Positions 9,711-19,154 of a stretch of DNA of 49,875 bases are shown here, piece by piece. This DNA comes from Halieaceae bacterium (GTDB lineage Bacteria > Pseudomonadota > Gammaproteobacteria > Pseudomonadales > Halieaceae): assembly GCA_018666295.1 (NCBI GenBank), contig JABIZW010000208.1:1-49875 (forward strand), in the 5' to 3' direction. Position 1 is the stretch's first letter; each line of letters opens with the position of its first letter. The notes under the pieces are model-generated. The model made no database searches. It was not told where the DNA came from and saw only the letters and a list, made by a program, of their open reading frames with translations. The position numbers were made by a program, and so were the translations under genes.

Positions 9711-10402
9711 GACGCGCTATTCCGCGGCTCGCGCAGCACCACGATGGTTTTACCCGCGACTGTAATATAGCCATCCCCCGTCAGCATTTTCAGGACGCGG
9801 CCGGCCATTTCTCGCGAACAACCCACGAGTTTTCCGAGTTCTTGGCGAGTGACACGAACTTGCATACCGTCTGGGTGCGTCATCGCTTCAGGCAAGGTCG
9901 TCAGCTGAATCAGTGAGCGATGGATCCGCCCATAAACATCAATAAACGTGAGATCGGCAAGTTTCCGGGTTGTATTTTTGAGTCGTTGTCCAATTTGCGA
10001 GGTCAGTGCGTAGAGGACGTCAGGGTATCGCTGTCGGATCGCGTGAAAGTCATCGTAACTAATTTTGGCGAATACACAGGGCGTTCGTGTCACGAGGTTA
10101 GCGGTACGGGTTTCTTCCCCAAACAGTCCCATTTCACCAAAGAATTCGCCGGGGTTGAGGTACGAAACCACCATCTCTTGCTCGGGGTCCTCAACGTCGT
10201 CGACAATCACCGAGACCGACCCTTCTAAGATGAGGTAAAAGTCTTGACTGAGCTCACCCTGACGGAATACGACCGACTTTGACTTCATAGTGATGCGCTC
10301 ACAGTGCTCGAGGAAAGCCTCGGCATTCGGAATACGCTTGCTCACAAGGTAGTTCATAGTGTCACGCCGTTGTGTGATTCGTAGCACGCTTTGCATTAGC
10401 AT
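9707..10402 (-). CDS. crp: Crp/Vfr-family cAMP-responsive transcription regulator
   Basis: A cyclic-nucleotide-binding beta-roll ([35 protein letters not shown]) is followed by a dimer helix and a C-terminal winged helix. The recognition region [19 protein letters not shown] and the end [10 protein letters not shown] are close to Crp/Vfr. The residues matching the cAMP phosphate pocket read RT where Crp has RS, and TT where Crp has TS, so cAMP binding is likely but slightly altered. The location beside trpC matches vfr in Pseudomonas, and the divergent OsmC gene matches crp-yhfA in enterobacteria. Start choice is open: 10402 and 10396 follow a G-rich AGGGGGG, while 10357 gives MNYLVSKRI, closer to the family N-terminus. 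Confidence 0.9.
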   Translation of the reverse strand: MLMQSVLRITQRRDTMNYLVSKRIPNAEAFLEHCERITMKSKSVVFRQGELSQDFYLILEGSVSVIVDDVEDPEQEMVVSYLNPGEFFGEMGLFGEETRTANLVTRTPCVFAKISYDDFHAIRQRYPDVLYALTSQIGQRLKNTTRKLADLTFIDVYGRIHRSLIQLTTLPEAMTHPDGMQVRVTRQELGKLVGCSREMAGRVLKMLTGDGYITVAGKTIVVLREPRNSAS

Positions 10403-10474
10403 AGCCCCCCTGTGGGTGCGGTGCCAATCGTTTACGAGAAAAAGACCAACTGAAGGTGAAACGGGGAAGCTAAA

Positions 10475-10894
10475 ATGGAAGGTTCTGTGAAGTGGGTGGA
10501 TGGTGTCATGTTCTTGGGGGAGTCAAGCTCTGGCCACAGTGTTGTTATGGATGGGCCTGAAGAGCTGGGCGGTAAGAATCATGGGTTGAGGCCGATGGAG
10601 ATGCTGCTCTTGGGGACTGGCGGTTGCGCGCTTTTTGACGTCGTCACAATGCTTAAAAAATCACGCCAAGCCCTAACCAACGGTCGAGTAGAGCTTCAAG
10701 CGGTGCGTGCTGAGGCGGTACCCGCAGTGTTTACGGCTATTAATCTCCACTTTGTCATTGAAGGTGATGGAATAAAAGAAAGCCAGGTGGCACGCGCAGT
10801 ACAGCTATCCGCTGAAAAGTATTGTTCAGCGTCGATCATGCTGGCAACGGGCGGGGTCAAAGTGACCCACACGCACGAAACGATCAGCCGTTGA
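10475..10894 (+). CDS. OsmC-family protein (YhfA-like)
   Basis: 139 residues with the OsmC/Ohr fold pattern: an N-terminal strand region (VKWVDGVMFLGESSSGHSVVMD), then GLRPMEMLLLGTGGCALFDVV with the first redox-type cysteine on the central helix, and AEKYCSASIMLA with the second. OsmC/Ohr members use such a Cys pair to reduce organic peroxides, but the YhfA branch is not well characterised. It diverges from the crp-type gene across 72 bases, as yhfA does from crp in Escherichia coli. GGGGAAG precedes the ATG. Confidence 0.85.
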   Translation: MEGSVKWVDGVMFLGESSSGHSVVMDGPEELGGKNHGLRPMEMLLLGTGGCALFDVVTMLKKSRQALTNGRVELQAVRAEAVPAVFTAINLHFVIEGDGIKESQVARAVQLSAEKYCSASIMLATGGVKVTHTHETISR

Positions 10895-10898
10895 GTGA

Positions 10899-11546
10899 CT
10901 AAACCCAGTAGGTTGTTTTCGTCATCACTTGGCTGGCGGTGCGCATGACCTGTTTAACTGGGGCTGAAAATTCGCTTCCGCCTTGTTCAAGCGCATGCGC
11001 ACCATGGCGCTCTTCCTCGGCCAGCATTTGCTGAAGAACCAGCTGCGATTTCCTGTCGTCTTCGGGGAGTTTTTGTAGATGTTCTTTTAAGTGAGCTGCC
11101 ACACCCTCTTCAGTCGCGTGCACAAACCCCAGGCTGACTTTGTCGCCAATCGCACCTGTGATTGCGCCCAAGGCATAAGAGCTCACAAAAAAGAGGGGGT
11201 TGAGCCGACTCGTGTGACTTCCTAATTCATGAAGACGCTCTTCGCACCAGTCAAGGTGGTCTTTCTCCTCTTGTGCCGCATGAAGAAGCGCCTCGCGTGT
11301 CTCATCGGACTTTGCGACCAATGCTTGGCCTCGATAAAGGGCTTGAGCACACACTTCACCGGTGTGGTTAATACGCATCAATCCGCCGGCATGCTGGCGC
11401 TCGGTATCCGTCAGTTCGGCTTCTGAGTGATCTTTCGCTGGAGAGGGTCGATCGCCCGACAGGGTATTGGTACCGCGCGCAACTTCCCTGAGCGCGGTGT
11501 CGAGGGTCGTAATCAGTCGGTCAAGGCTGTTGAGTTGTCGTTGCAT
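10899..11546 (-). CDS. coq7: Ubiquinone biosynthesis hydroxylase Coq7 (di-iron)
   Basis: 215 residues. Di-iron ligands lie in two repeats of the carboxylate type: MRINHTGEVCAQALYRGQ with QEEKDHLDWCEERLHEL, and HATEEGVAAHL with AEEERHGAHAL. It hydroxylates the demethoxy-ubiquinone ring late in ubiquinone synthesis, which implies aerobic respiration. Pseudomonas-type bacteria use Coq7 in place of the flavoprotein UbiF and carry it near the OsmC-like gene, as here. Its stop lies four bases from that of the convergent OsmC gene. Confidence 0.95.
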   Translation of the reverse strand: MQRQLNSLDRLITTLDTALREVARGTNTLSGDRPSPAKDHSEAELTDTERQHAGGLMRINHTGEVCAQALYRGQALVAKSDETREALLHAAQEEKDHLDWCEERLHELGSHTSRLNPLFFVSSYALGAITGAIGDKVSLGFVHATEEGVAAHLKEHLQKLPEDDRKSQLVLQQMLAEEERHGAHALEQGGSEFSAPVKQVMRTASQVMTKTTYWV

Positions 11547-11577
11547 GGGCTACATACGTGCGTAAGAGGGTGATAGG

Positions 11578-12852
11578 TTAACGCTCTAAGGCGCGCCAGC
11601 CAATATCACGCCGGTATTTCATACCGTCCCAGCTGATATTTGCAGCCGCGTCATAACTGCGCGTCGCCGCCTCCGCTAGCGAGGGCGCCTTAGCCGTGAC
11701 ACACAAGACACGACCGCCTGCCGTCACCACGGCGCCACTGTCGCTGCGCGTACCCGCATGGAAAATTTTGACCGAGTCCGTTTCTTCGCCGAGCCCCTCA
11801 ATGGTGAGCCCAGAAGGACTTGAGGCTGGGTAATACGCCGACGCGAGTACCACCCCCATCGCCGGTTGATGACTCCATTGGGCTTGCTCATCTAAGAGCC
11901 GTCCGTCACAGGCTGCAATGCAGTGTGAGGTCAGATCGGATTCGAGCCGCATCATGATGGGCTGTGTTTCAGGGTCACCAAAGCGGCAATTGAACTCGAT
12001 CACCTTAGGAGAACCGGCCGAATCAATCATGAGCCCCGCGTACAGAAAGCCGCGATAACGGTGACCGTCTGCAAGCATTCCCTGCACTGTGGGGTTGATA
12101 ATGTCGTCCATGACGCGTTGATGGACCGTGTCTGTGACGACAGGGGCGGGAGAGTAAGCGCCCATGCCGCCCGTATTGGGCCCGGTGTCGCCCTCGCCAA
12201 CCCGCTTGTGGTCTTGGGAAGATGCCATGGTCAGCACGTCTGTACCGTCTACCATGACGATAAAACTCGCTTCCTCACCGTCTAAAAATTCTTCGACCAC
12301 CACCCGCGCACCGGCGTTGCCAAAAGCGTTGCCAGAGAGCATGTCGTGAACAGCCGTCTCGGCCTCGTCAACTGTCAGTGCGACAATGACACCTTTGCCG
12401 GCGGCTAATCCGTCCGCCTTTACGACGATTGGAGCGCCCTGTCTTTGAATGTAACGGCAGGCCTCCTCGGGGTCGGTAAAGGTTTCATAAGCACCGGTGG
12501 GAATCTGGTGTCTTGCAAGAAAGTCCTTGGTGAACGCCTTGGAGCCTTCGAGCTGCGCAGCGGCCGCACTGGGTCCAAAGCAGCGCAGTCCCTCGGCTTC
12601 AAAGCGGTCAACAATACCGTCTACCAGCGGTGCCTCAGGACCGATGACAGTGAGCTGGCAGTCATTGGCCTTAGCAAAATCGATAAGACCAGTGAAGTCG
12701 GAGGGGCTCAAGTCGACGTTTTGGCACCCTGCCTCGTGCGCAGTGCCCGCGTTCCCGGGGGCGACAAAGACCGTACTTACGTCTTGGGATTGCGCCAATT
12801 TCCAGGCTAAGGCGTGTTCACGACCTCCGCCACCTACCATCAGTACATTCAT
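11578..12852 (-). CDS. purD: Phosphoribosylamine-glycine ligase
   Basis: 424 residues. It begins MNVLMVGGGGREHALAWKL and carries ATP-grasp motifs (VIGPEAPLVDGI, VVKADGLAAGKGVIVA, EEFLDGEEASFIV, KVIEFNCRFGDPETQ). It makes glycinamide ribonucleotide in step two of purine synthesis. It lies one base after the purH stop, so the two form an operon, likely led by dusB-fis. Confidence 0.97.
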   Translation of the reverse strand: MNVLMVGGGGREHALAWKLAQSQDVSTVFVAPGNAGTAHEAGCQNVDLSPSDFTGLIDFAKANDCQLTVIGPEAPLVDGIVDRFEAEGLRCFGPSAAAAQLEGSKAFTKDFLARHQIPTGAYETFTDPEEACRYIQRQGAPIVVKADGLAAGKGVIVALTVDEAETAVHDMLSGNAFGNAGARVVVEEFLDGEEASFIVMVDGTDVLTMASSQDHKRVGEGDTGPNTGGMGAYSPAPVVTDTVHQRVMDDIINPTVQGMLADGHRYRGFLYAGLMIDSAGSPKVIEFNCRFGDPETQPIMMRLESDLTSHCIAACDGRLLDEQAQWSHQPAMGVVLASAYYPASSPSGLTIEGLGEETDSVKIFHAGTRSDSGAVVTAGGRVLCVTAKAPSLAEAATRSYDAAANISWDGMKYRRDIGWRALER

Positions 12853-12853
12853 A

Positions 12854-14428
12854 TTAGTGCCTAAAGTGCCTTACGCCGGTAAAGACCATGGCGATATCTG
12901 CGGCATTTGCAGCGGCAATGACCTCGTCATCGCGAATCGAGCCGCCCGGTTGGATAACCGCCTTGATTCCGCGCTCAGCCGCACTGTCAATGCCGTCTCT
13001 GAATGGGAAAAAGGCATCGGATGCCATCACGGCATCAGCCACCGAAAGGCCAGCATGCTCGGCCTTGATAGCAGCGATTCGCGCCGAGTTAACGCGCGAC
13101 ATCTGACCGGCGCCTACGCCGATAGTGCGCTCGTTAGCGGCATAGATAATGGCGTTAGATTTAACAAATTTGGCCACTCGCCACGCAAACAGTAAGTCGC
13201 GCATTTCTTGTTCGCTCGGGACTCTTTCGGAGACGACCGTCAGTTCATCCGCCAACAGAACATGGTCATCTCGGTCCTGAATCAGCAGTCCACCGTTCAC
13301 TTTTTTGAGGTCCCAGGTCGGGCGACTATCACCCCATTCTCCGGTCGACATCACCCGCACATTTGGTTTTGCGCGGGCGGCCTCAAGGGCGCTCTCTGAG
13401 ATCGATGGTGCCGTGATGACCTCGACAAACTGTGAATCAATAATGACCGACAAGGTCGTCGCATCGAGCTCACGATTAAAGGCAATAATGCCGCCAAAAG
13501 CGGATTCGGTGTCTGTTTCAAAAGCGAGACGGTAGGCGTCGAGTAAGTTGTCGGCCACTGCGACACCGCAGGGGTTTGCGTGTTTTACAATGACGCAAGC
13601 AGGCTCGGCGAATGACTTAACACATTCAATGGCGGCGTCCGAATCGGCAACATTGTTATAGCTCAGCGGCTTTCCCTGATGCAGAGTCGCCGTGCTGATC
13701 CCCGCCTCGGTGACGTGACGATCCACGTAGAAAGCCGCGTTTTGATGGGGGTTTTCGCCGTAGCGCATGACTGAGCTGCGGGTAAATTGGAAATTCGCGG
13801 TTCTTGGAAAGGCGTTGAGTTCCTCATCACCGACCCGCTTTCCCAGGTAGTTGGCAATGGCTCCGTCGTAGCCGGCAGTGTGCTCAAAGGCCTTCACAGC
13901 CAGATCAAACCGCGTCGCCTCGGTTGTACCGCCATAAGATGTAATTTCCGCCAACACGCAGCTAAAGTCTTCGTTGCTTACTAGAATGGTCACATCGCGA
14001 TGATTCTTGGCCGCCGCTCTCACCATGGTGGGGCCGCCTATATCGATATTTTCAATGGCGTCAGCCAGCGAGCAGTCTGGGTTGGCGACGGTGGACTCAA
14101 AGGGATAAAGGTTGACGACGACGAGGTCGATCGGTGCGATCTGATTGTTCACCATGATCTCGTCGTCTTTGCCGCGTCTGCCAAGAATCCCGCCGTGGAT
14201 TTTGGGATGTAACGTTTTGACCCGCCCATCCATCATCTCCGGGAACTCGGTGTGATCTGACACCTCAGTAACGGGGACGCCCGCTGACAATAGGAGTCGA
14301 CAGGTGCCGCCCGTTGAGAGAATTTCAACACCGTGTGCGGCCAGCGCTTGCGCGAAGCTCACGACACCTGTTTTATCGGAAACGCTAATGAGCGCGCGTT
14401 TAATGGGGGCGATTCTCGCCTCAGTCAT
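12854..14428 (-). CDS. purH: Bifunctional AICAR transformylase / IMP cyclohydrolase
   Basis: 524 residues. The N-terminal MGS-like cyclohydrolase domain has [19 protein letters not shown] and [19 protein letters not shown]. The C-terminal transformylase domain has [39 protein letters not shown] and [18 protein letters not shown]. It performs the last two steps to IMP. It follows fis by 15 bases, giving the common gammaproteobacterial order fis-purH-purD. Confidence 0.97.
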   Translation of the reverse strand: MTEARIAPIKRALISVSDKTGVVSFAQALAAHGVEILSTGGTCRLLLSAGVPVTEVSDHTEFPEMMDGRVKTLHPKIHGGILGRRGKDDEIMVNNQIAPIDLVVVNLYPFESTVANPDCSLADAIENIDIGGPTMVRAAAKNHRDVTILVSNEDFSCVLAEITSYGGTTEATRFDLAVKAFEHTAGYDGAIANYLGKRVGDEELNAFPRTANFQFTRSSVMRYGENPHQNAAFYVDRHVTEAGISTATLHQGKPLSYNNVADSDAAIECVKSFAEPACVIVKHANPCGVAVADNLLDAYRLAFETDTESAFGGIIAFNRELDATTLSVIIDSQFVEVITAPSISESALEAARAKPNVRVMSTGEWGDSRPTWDLKKVNGGLLIQDRDDHVLLADELTVVSERVPSEQEMRDLLFAWRVAKFVKSNAIIYAANERTIGVGAGQMSRVNSARIAAIKAEHAGLSVADAVMASDAFFPFRDGIDSAAERGIKAVIQPGGSIRDDEVIAAANAADIAMVFTGVRHFRH

Positions 14429-14443
14429 AAAAATCCCTTTTGC

Positions 14444-14689
14444 TTATAAAAGCTTGTATTGGCGTAACTTCTTTCGCAATGTGCCACGGTTAAGACCGAG
14501 CATTGCTGCGGCTTTGCTTTGGTTGTTGGACGTGTACTGCATGACAACGCGCAGAAGGGGCTCTTCAACCTCCGCAAGCACAAGGGCGTAGAAATCGGTG
14601 GCGTCCTCGCCATCGAGCGTGTCAATAAACTGTTTGATCGCCGCTTCGGCCGCCACTTTAAGCGCGCCGTTGTTGGAGTCATCGGTCAT
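14444..14689 (-). CDS. fis: Nucleoid-associated DNA-binding protein Fis
   Basis: 81 residues, somewhat shorter than the 98 of E. coli Fis but typical for Pseudomonas-like relatives. The C-terminal helix-turn-helix is clear (NQSKAAAMLGLNRGTLRKKLRQY). The core helices contain YALVLAEVEEPLLRVVMQYT. Fis bends DNA and modulates rRNA promoters, supercoiling and recombination. Its ATG overlaps the dusB stop by four bases, the conserved dusB-fis coupling. The ORF track also gives a frame-shifted shadow at 14425-14682, which I left out. Confidence 0.96.
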   Translation of the reverse strand: MTDDSNNGALKVAAEAAIKQFIDTLDGEDATDFYALVLAEVEEPLLRVVMQYTSNNQSKAAAMLGLNRGTLRKKLRQYKLL

Positions 14690-15705
14690 GCGGCAAGCTC
14701 CGTCATGGTACTGCCGCCCTTAGCACTGCGAATGAGCTCAAAAATAAAGTCCTTGTGATCGCGCAGAAACGCCTCCTGAGCATCGGGCGAGGGTAAGGCA
14801 TTGAACGACGCCTTGAGCGCTCGGCAGTCCTGGCCCGCTTCAGCCTCTAAAAACCAGTTTACGTGTTTGCGTGCAATCTTATACCCCATGATCGCGCCGT
14901 GAAACGCGTGCAAGCGGCGAACGTGCCGTCTGAGAATATCGAATCGCTCGTCGGTACAGGGCCGAACGGCACCACCTTGCGACAACGACTGTGCAATAAG
15001 ACCGGGTAGCCAGAGCCGGCCTTGTGCGGCACGTCCAACCATGACTCCCGTCGCACCCGTATGATCAAGGACCTGGCGGGCTTTCTCGGGCGAATCGATA
15101 TCGCCATTGGCCAGTACCGGAATATCGACCGCCTGCACGATCTGCCGAAGGGTTTCGTATTCGGCGGCACCGTTAAATTTATCTGCCCGAGTACGGCCGT
15201 GCACAGTAAGCATTGCAATGCCGCAATCTTGGGCGATCTCGGCAATTTCCACGCCATTGCGGTGTTCTTGAGAGATCCCGGTGCGTATTTTTAGCGTTAC
15301 CGGCACGCTCACTGCGTTAATCGTCGCTTCAAGGATGCTCCTGACGAGTGCAGGATCGGCAAGAAGAGCAGACCCTGCTGCTTTTTTGCAGACCTTTTTG
15401 GCCGGACAGCCCATATTGATATCAATGACTTGTGCACCTTGATCGACGTTGTAGCGGGCTGCTTGTGCGAGGACTTCAGGGTTGTTTCCCACCAGCTGTA
15501 CCGAGTGCAGTCCTGCGGCTTTCGAGTGCTGCGCGCGTGAGGATGATTTACGTGACGAAGCCAGTGATAGGTCGGCGCTCATCATTTCACCAACCGCCAC
15601 ATCCGCCCCGTACTCAACGGCAAGCTGGCGCATTGGTAAGTCGGTCACACCCGCCATGGGTGCTAAAAAAACTGGAGTCTCTCGCGACAAGGAGCCAAGT
15701 TGCAT
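14686..15705 (-). CDS. dusB: tRNA-dihydrouridine synthase B
   Basis: A 339-residue FMN-dependent TIM-barrel protein: VFLAPMAGVTDLPMRQLAVE, QLVGNNPEVLAQAARY, the catalytic-cysteine motif DINMGCPAKKVCKKAAGSAL, TVHGRTRADKFNG and VLANGDIDSPEKA. It reduces uridine to dihydrouridine in the tRNA D-loop. It is first in dusB-fis-purH-purD. It is transcribed away from aroQ-accBC-prmA, whereas in several relatives prmA and dusB lie in one direction. Confidence 0.95.
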   Translation of the reverse strand: MQLGSLSRETPVFLAPMAGVTDLPMRQLAVEYGADVAVGEMMSADLSLASSRKSSSRAQHSKAAGLHSVQLVGNNPEVLAQAARYNVDQGAQVIDINMGCPAKKVCKKAAGSALLADPALVRSILEATINAVSVPVTLKIRTGISQEHRNGVEIAEIAQDCGIAMLTVHGRTRADKFNGAAEYETLRQIVQAVDIPVLANGDIDSPEKARQVLDHTGATGVMVGRAAQGRLWLPGLIAQSLSQGGAVRPCTDERFDILRRHVRRLHAFHGAIMGYKIARKHVNWFLEAEAGQDCRALKASFNALPSPDAQEAFLRDHKDFIFELIRSAKGGSTMTELAA

Positions 15706-15951
15706 GCGTGTAGCGCTTACGATCGGAAAGCGTCTAGTGTAAAGAAGCTGGGGTCAGTGTTGAAGTCTGGCGTTTGGGTAGTTTTAACCGCTTGCCGAAT
15801 GACTGCGGATCTTAGTAGTCATTAAAGCCAGCAAAAATCCCCTAACTTCGGTAAAAAACTACAGATTGGTCGTCTTTGGGTGAAATCGGTAGACACCGAA
15901 CGGGCGCTCGTAGAGACTCGAGGCCTGATTATTTTTTTAAGTGGTGTCTTT
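15706..15951. promoter_or_regulatory. Divergent intergenic region between dusB and aroQ
   Basis: At about 246 bases this is the longest non-coding stretch in the window. It must carry the promoters for dusB-fis-purHD on one side and aroQ-accBC on the other. It has A/T-rich patches (around 15835-15865 and 15928-15940), but I found no pair of -35 and -10 boxes close enough to consensus to name. An in-frame upstream extension of aroQ (from 15880) runs through it; its residues do not resemble the AroQ family. Confidence 0.35.
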
Positions 15952-16389
15952 ATGGCCGACATCTTAGTGTTACACGGGCCTAACCTAAATCTGCTGGGTA
16001 CTCGCGAGCCCGAGGTCTACGGGCGTGAAAGCCTAGAGACGATTAATACACGGCTTGAGGCATTGGCTCTTCAGGCTGCGTCTTCATTGAAGGCGTTTCA
16101 AAGTAATTCTGAGGCTGCATTGATTGATGCGGTTCATGCAGCACGGCTTGAGGATACGCGTGGGATTATTATTAATCCTGCGGGACTCACGCACACCAGC
16201 GTTTCTTTGCGCGATGCGCTGGCTGGGGTCGCTATACCCTTTGTGGAAGTGCACCTATCAAATGTTTATTCGCGCGAACCGTTCAGACACCATAGTTTTT
16301 TCTCTGATCTTGCTGTGGGCGTTATTTCTGGGTTTGGCAGTGCTGGATACGATCACGCGCTGCACTTTTTACTGAACCAAAATCAATGA
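15952..16389 (+). CDS. aroQ: Type II 3-dehydroquinate dehydratase
   Basis: 145 residues when started at the ATG at 15952 ([20 protein letters not shown]), the standard family start. The ORF track begins 24 codons earlier, at 15880. Motifs: [14 protein letters not shown] with the active-site Tyr, [47 protein letters not shown]. It acts in the shikimate pathway, which also feeds the trp genes in this window. accB follows after 36 bases, a conserved aroQ-accB-accC order. Confidence 0.95.
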   Translation: MADILVLHGPNLNLLGTREPEVYGRESLETINTRLEALALQAASSLKAFQSNSEAALIDAVHAARLEDTRGIIINPAGLTHTSVSLRDALAGVAIPFVEVHLSNVYSREPFRHHSFFSDLAVGVISGFGSAGYDHALHFLLNQNQ

Positions 16390-16425
16390 ATCGAGTAACA
16401 ATAAAGTAGTGAAAAAGGTGACCTT

Positions 16426-16881
16426 ATGGATATTCGTAAAGTAAAAAAATTAATTGAGCTGCTGGAGGCCTCCAGTGTCGACGAGATTGAGATTAAGGAA
16501 GGTGAAGAGTCGGTCCGGATCAGTCGCAATAAAGGAATGACAATGGCAGCGCCGATGGCTGCGCCTTTAATGCCTGCACCCATGGCCCCTATGCCAGCGG
16601 CGCAAGTCGCAGCGCCTGCTGCCCCGGACGTGAGCTCATCGAGTAGTGCCAATGCCGTGAAGTCACCCATGGTTGGCACGTTCTATCGTTCGCCAGGGCC
16701 AGAGGCGGCGCCGTTTGTCGAGGTGGGCCAAAGCGTGCGCGCCGGCGATGTCCTTTGCATTGTCGAGGCAATGAAAATGATGAATCAGATCGAGGCAGAC
16801 CACGCAGGAACGGTTACGGCAATCCATGCCGAGAACGGTGAGCCGGTTGAATTTGACCAGCCGCTGCTAACCGTTGAATAA
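16426..16881 (+). CDS. accB: Biotin carboxyl carrier protein of acetyl-CoA carboxylase
   Basis: 151 residues. An N-terminal [22 protein letters not shown] is followed by a flexible Ala/Pro/Met linker at about residues 43-70 and the C-terminal biotinyl domain. The biotinylated lysine lies in [15 protein letters not shown]. It carries the carboxyl group between AccC and the carboxyltransferase for malonyl-CoA formation. Upstream AAGGTGA-type spacing gives a reasonable ribosome site, and accC follows after 30 bases. Confidence 0.97.
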   Translation: MDIRKVKKLIELLEASSVDEIEIKEGEESVRISRNKGMTMAAPMAAPLMPAPMAPMPAAQVAAPAAPDVSSSSSANAVKSPMVGTFYRSPGPEAAPFVEVGQSVRAGDVLCIVEAMKMMNQIEADHAGTVTAIHAENGEPVEFDQPLLTVE

Positions 16882-16911
16882 GCGCCCCGTCTCGATTAAG
16901 GATAAACGCTC

Positions 16912-18258
16912 ATGTTGAAAAAGGTACTCATTGCAAACCGCGGTGAGATTGCACTGCGCATTTTGCGCGCCTGTCGCGAGTTGGATATTCCGACGGTTGC
17001 CGTGCACTCCACTGCAGACAGTCATCTAAAACACGTGCGACTTGCCGATGAGGCCGTGTGTATTGGACCGGCGCAATCGACCCAAAGTTACCTTCAAGCG
17101 CCCGCTATCTTAAGCGCTGCGGAAGTGACGGGTGCCGACGGTATACACCCTGGTTATGGTTTTTTGTCGGAGAATGCGGACTTTGCAGAGCAAGTAGAGC
17201 GCAGCGGTTTTAAGTTTATCGGCCCTCGGTCTGAGACCATTCGACTGATGGGCGATAAAGTGTCCGCAAAGCACCAGATGCGCAGGTCAGGGGTCCCCAC
17301 CGTTCCGGGTTCTGAAGGTGCGTTACCGGATGATCCCGAGGAAGTGCTGCGAATTGCCAGAGACATTGGCTATCCGGTGATTGTAAAGGCGGCCGCGGGC
17401 GGCGGCGGCCGCGGGATGAGAGTGGTGCACAACGAAGAAGTGTTGCTGTCATCCATTGAGGTGACGAAATCTGAGGCCGCAGCAGCATTTGGCTCGCCCG
17501 TCGTCTACATGGAAAAATTTTTGCAGCGGCCGCGACACGTCGAGATACAGATTCTCGCGGATGGACAAGGCCACGCGGTGCACTTAGGTGATCGAGATTG
17601 CTCGCTGCAACGGCGTCACCAAAAAATTATCGAAGAGGCGCCGGCGCCTGGTATTCCCCAAGCACTACGAGAGGAAGTGGGTAACGCCTGTGTACAGGCT
17701 TGTATCGATATGGGCTACACCGGCGCAGGTACGTTCGAATTTCTCTATGAGGATGGGCAGTTTTTCTTTATCGAAATGAATACGCGTATTCAGGTCGAAC
17801 ATCCGGTCACGGAGATGATTACCGGGATTGATATCGTCAAGCAGCAACTCCTTATTGCCGGCGGCCAGCCATTATCGATCACGCAAAACGATGTCAGTTT
17901 TAACGGGCACTCGGTGGAGTGTCGAATCAACGCGGAGGACCCACGGACGTTTATGCCGTCTCCGGGCGTTATTAAGACATTCCACGCGCCCGGCGGTCAC
18001 GGCGTTCGCGTCGATTCTCATATTTACAGTGGTTACGCGGTCCCGCCGCACTATGACAGCTTAATTGGTAAGCTCATCACGCACGGTGACACCCGTGAAA
18101 TTGCACTCAAAAAGATGCGTCAGGCGCTCGATGAGTTTGTGGTTGAGGGTATTAGAACGAACTCTGCCTTACACCGTGAGTTAGTTGTAGATCCATCATT
18201 TGTCGCCGGCGGAGTTAGTATTCACTATCTCGAGAGCAAGCTGGAACATGAGCATTGA
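16912..18258 (+). CDS. accC: Biotin carboxylase of acetyl-CoA carboxylase
   Basis: 448 residues, exactly family size. It starts [20 protein letters not shown] and has the ATP-grasp glycine loop [50 protein letters not shown] and [14 protein letters not shown]. It carboxylates the biotin of AccB at the expense of ATP. The glycine loop is encoded by a strikingly GC-rich, partly palindromic stretch near 17390-17412, which is coding constraint rather than a separate element. Confidence 0.97.
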   Translation: MLKKVLIANRGEIALRILRACRELDIPTVAVHSTADSHLKHVRLADEAVCIGPAQSTQSYLQAPAILSAAEVTGADGIHPGYGFLSENADFAEQVERSGFKFIGPRSETIRLMGDKVSAKHQMRRSGVPTVPGSEGALPDDPEEVLRIARDIGYPVIVKAAAGGGGRGMRVVHNEEVLLSSIEVTKSEAAAAFGSPVVYMEKFLQRPRHVEIQILADGQGHAVHLGDRDCSLQRRHQKIIEEAPAPGIPQALREEVGNACVQACIDMGYTGAGTFEFLYEDGQFFFIEMNTRIQVEHPVTEMITGIDIVKQQLLIAGGQPLSITQNDVSFNGHSVECRINAEDPRTFMPSPGVIKTFHAPGGHGVRVDSHIYSGYAVPPHYDSLIGKLITHGDTREIALKKMRQALDEFVVEGIRTNSALHRELVVDPSFVAGGVSIHYLESKLEHEH

Positions 18259-19154
18259 GTTCATCTGACTGGCAAGAGTGGGCGTTAGAAACACACTCGC
18301 CGCTGGTTGAACTACTCGAGGAATGGCTCTTTGATCGCGGCGCTTTAGCGGTCTCGCTTGAGGATAATGCGGACGAGCCGTTACTAGAACCGGGGCCGGG
18401 CGAAACACCACTTTGGCAAAACGTAGTGCTGACAGCATTGTTCGCAGGCGACGCTGACCTTTCATCGATCAAAGCGGCCCTGCCTCGCACATTATTGGCG
18501 GAAAACTCCAAGAGTGAGGTCTCGAGGCTTGAGGACCGAGAGTGGACGCGAGTGTGGATGGATGATTTTGCACCCATTCAAATGGGACCTCGGCTGTGGG
18601 TATGCCCCAGTTGGGCTGAGCCGCCTGCTGAAGCCTTGGTTAATGTCATGCTGGACCCAGGGCTTGCCTTCGGCACCGGCACGCATGCCACCACTGCCAT
18701 GTGCCTCGGCGCGTTAGACGCGGCAGTGAGTGGGGGCGAGTCAGTGGTCGACTATGGTTGCGGCTCGGGTATTCTGGCGATTGCGGCGCTGAAGTTGGGC
18801 GCATCCAAAGCCTTGGGCGTTGATAATGACCCCCAGGCCCTGGCTGCCAGTCGAGACAACGCCGCGCGAAATCAGATTAGTACGGATCAATTTGATGTGG
18901 TGATGCCTGAGGACGACTTGCTCTCGGCGTGGTCGAACGCCGCGAGTGTTGTGGTTGCCAATATCTTGGCAGGCCCACTGCTTTCGCTGGCGCACGAGCT
19001 GATTGAACTGACGGCTCCAGGTGGGCGACTGCTGCTGACAGGGGTATTGGAGGAACAGGCTGCTAAGTTGATCGAGCACTACGAGCATGTGGGCTTGGAC
19101 GTCGCCGATCGGCGCGACGGTTGGGTCCTGCTCTCGGGTGTAAAGCCGGCCTAA
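18255..19154 (+). CDS. prmA: Ribosomal protein L11 methyltransferase
   Basis: 299 residues, family length. The substrate-side N-terminal domain ([21 protein letters not shown]) is followed by the SAM-dependent methyltransferase domain: [39 protein letters not shown] and [17 protein letters not shown]. It trimethylates L11. The likely start is TTG at 18255, embedded in the accC stop (TTGA), since no in-frame ATG gives a better N-terminus. Its stop shares CTAA with the convergent DUF2333 gene. Confidence 0.94.
   Translation: MSSSDWQEWALETHSPLVELLEEWLFDRGALAVSLEDNADEPLLEPGPGETPLWQNVVLTALFAGDADLSSIKAALPRTLLAENSKSEVSRLEDREWTRVWMDDFAPIQMGPRLWVCPSWAEPPAEALVNVMLDPGLAFGTGTHATTAMCLGALDAAVSGGESVVDYGCGSGILAIAALKLGASKALGVDNDPQALAASRDNAARNQISTDQFDVVMPEDDLLSAWSNAASVVVANILAGPLLSLAHELIELTAPGGRLLLTGVLEEQAAKLIEHYEHVGLDVADRRDGWVLLSGVKPA

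Noticed and set aside
12497-13195. 232-residue plus-strand ORF opposite purD/purH
   Set aside because: Antisense shadow of two conserved purine genes with no motif; the frame is open only because of codon bias.
16540-16640. Short imperfect repeats of GCGCC/CCTATGCC type
   Set aside because: They encode the Ala/Pro/Met linker of AccB, which is repetitive in the whole family.
17390-17412. GC-rich near-palindrome with two NotI-like sites
   Set aside because: It codes for the Ala/Gly ATP-grasp loop of AccC; codon constraint explains it.
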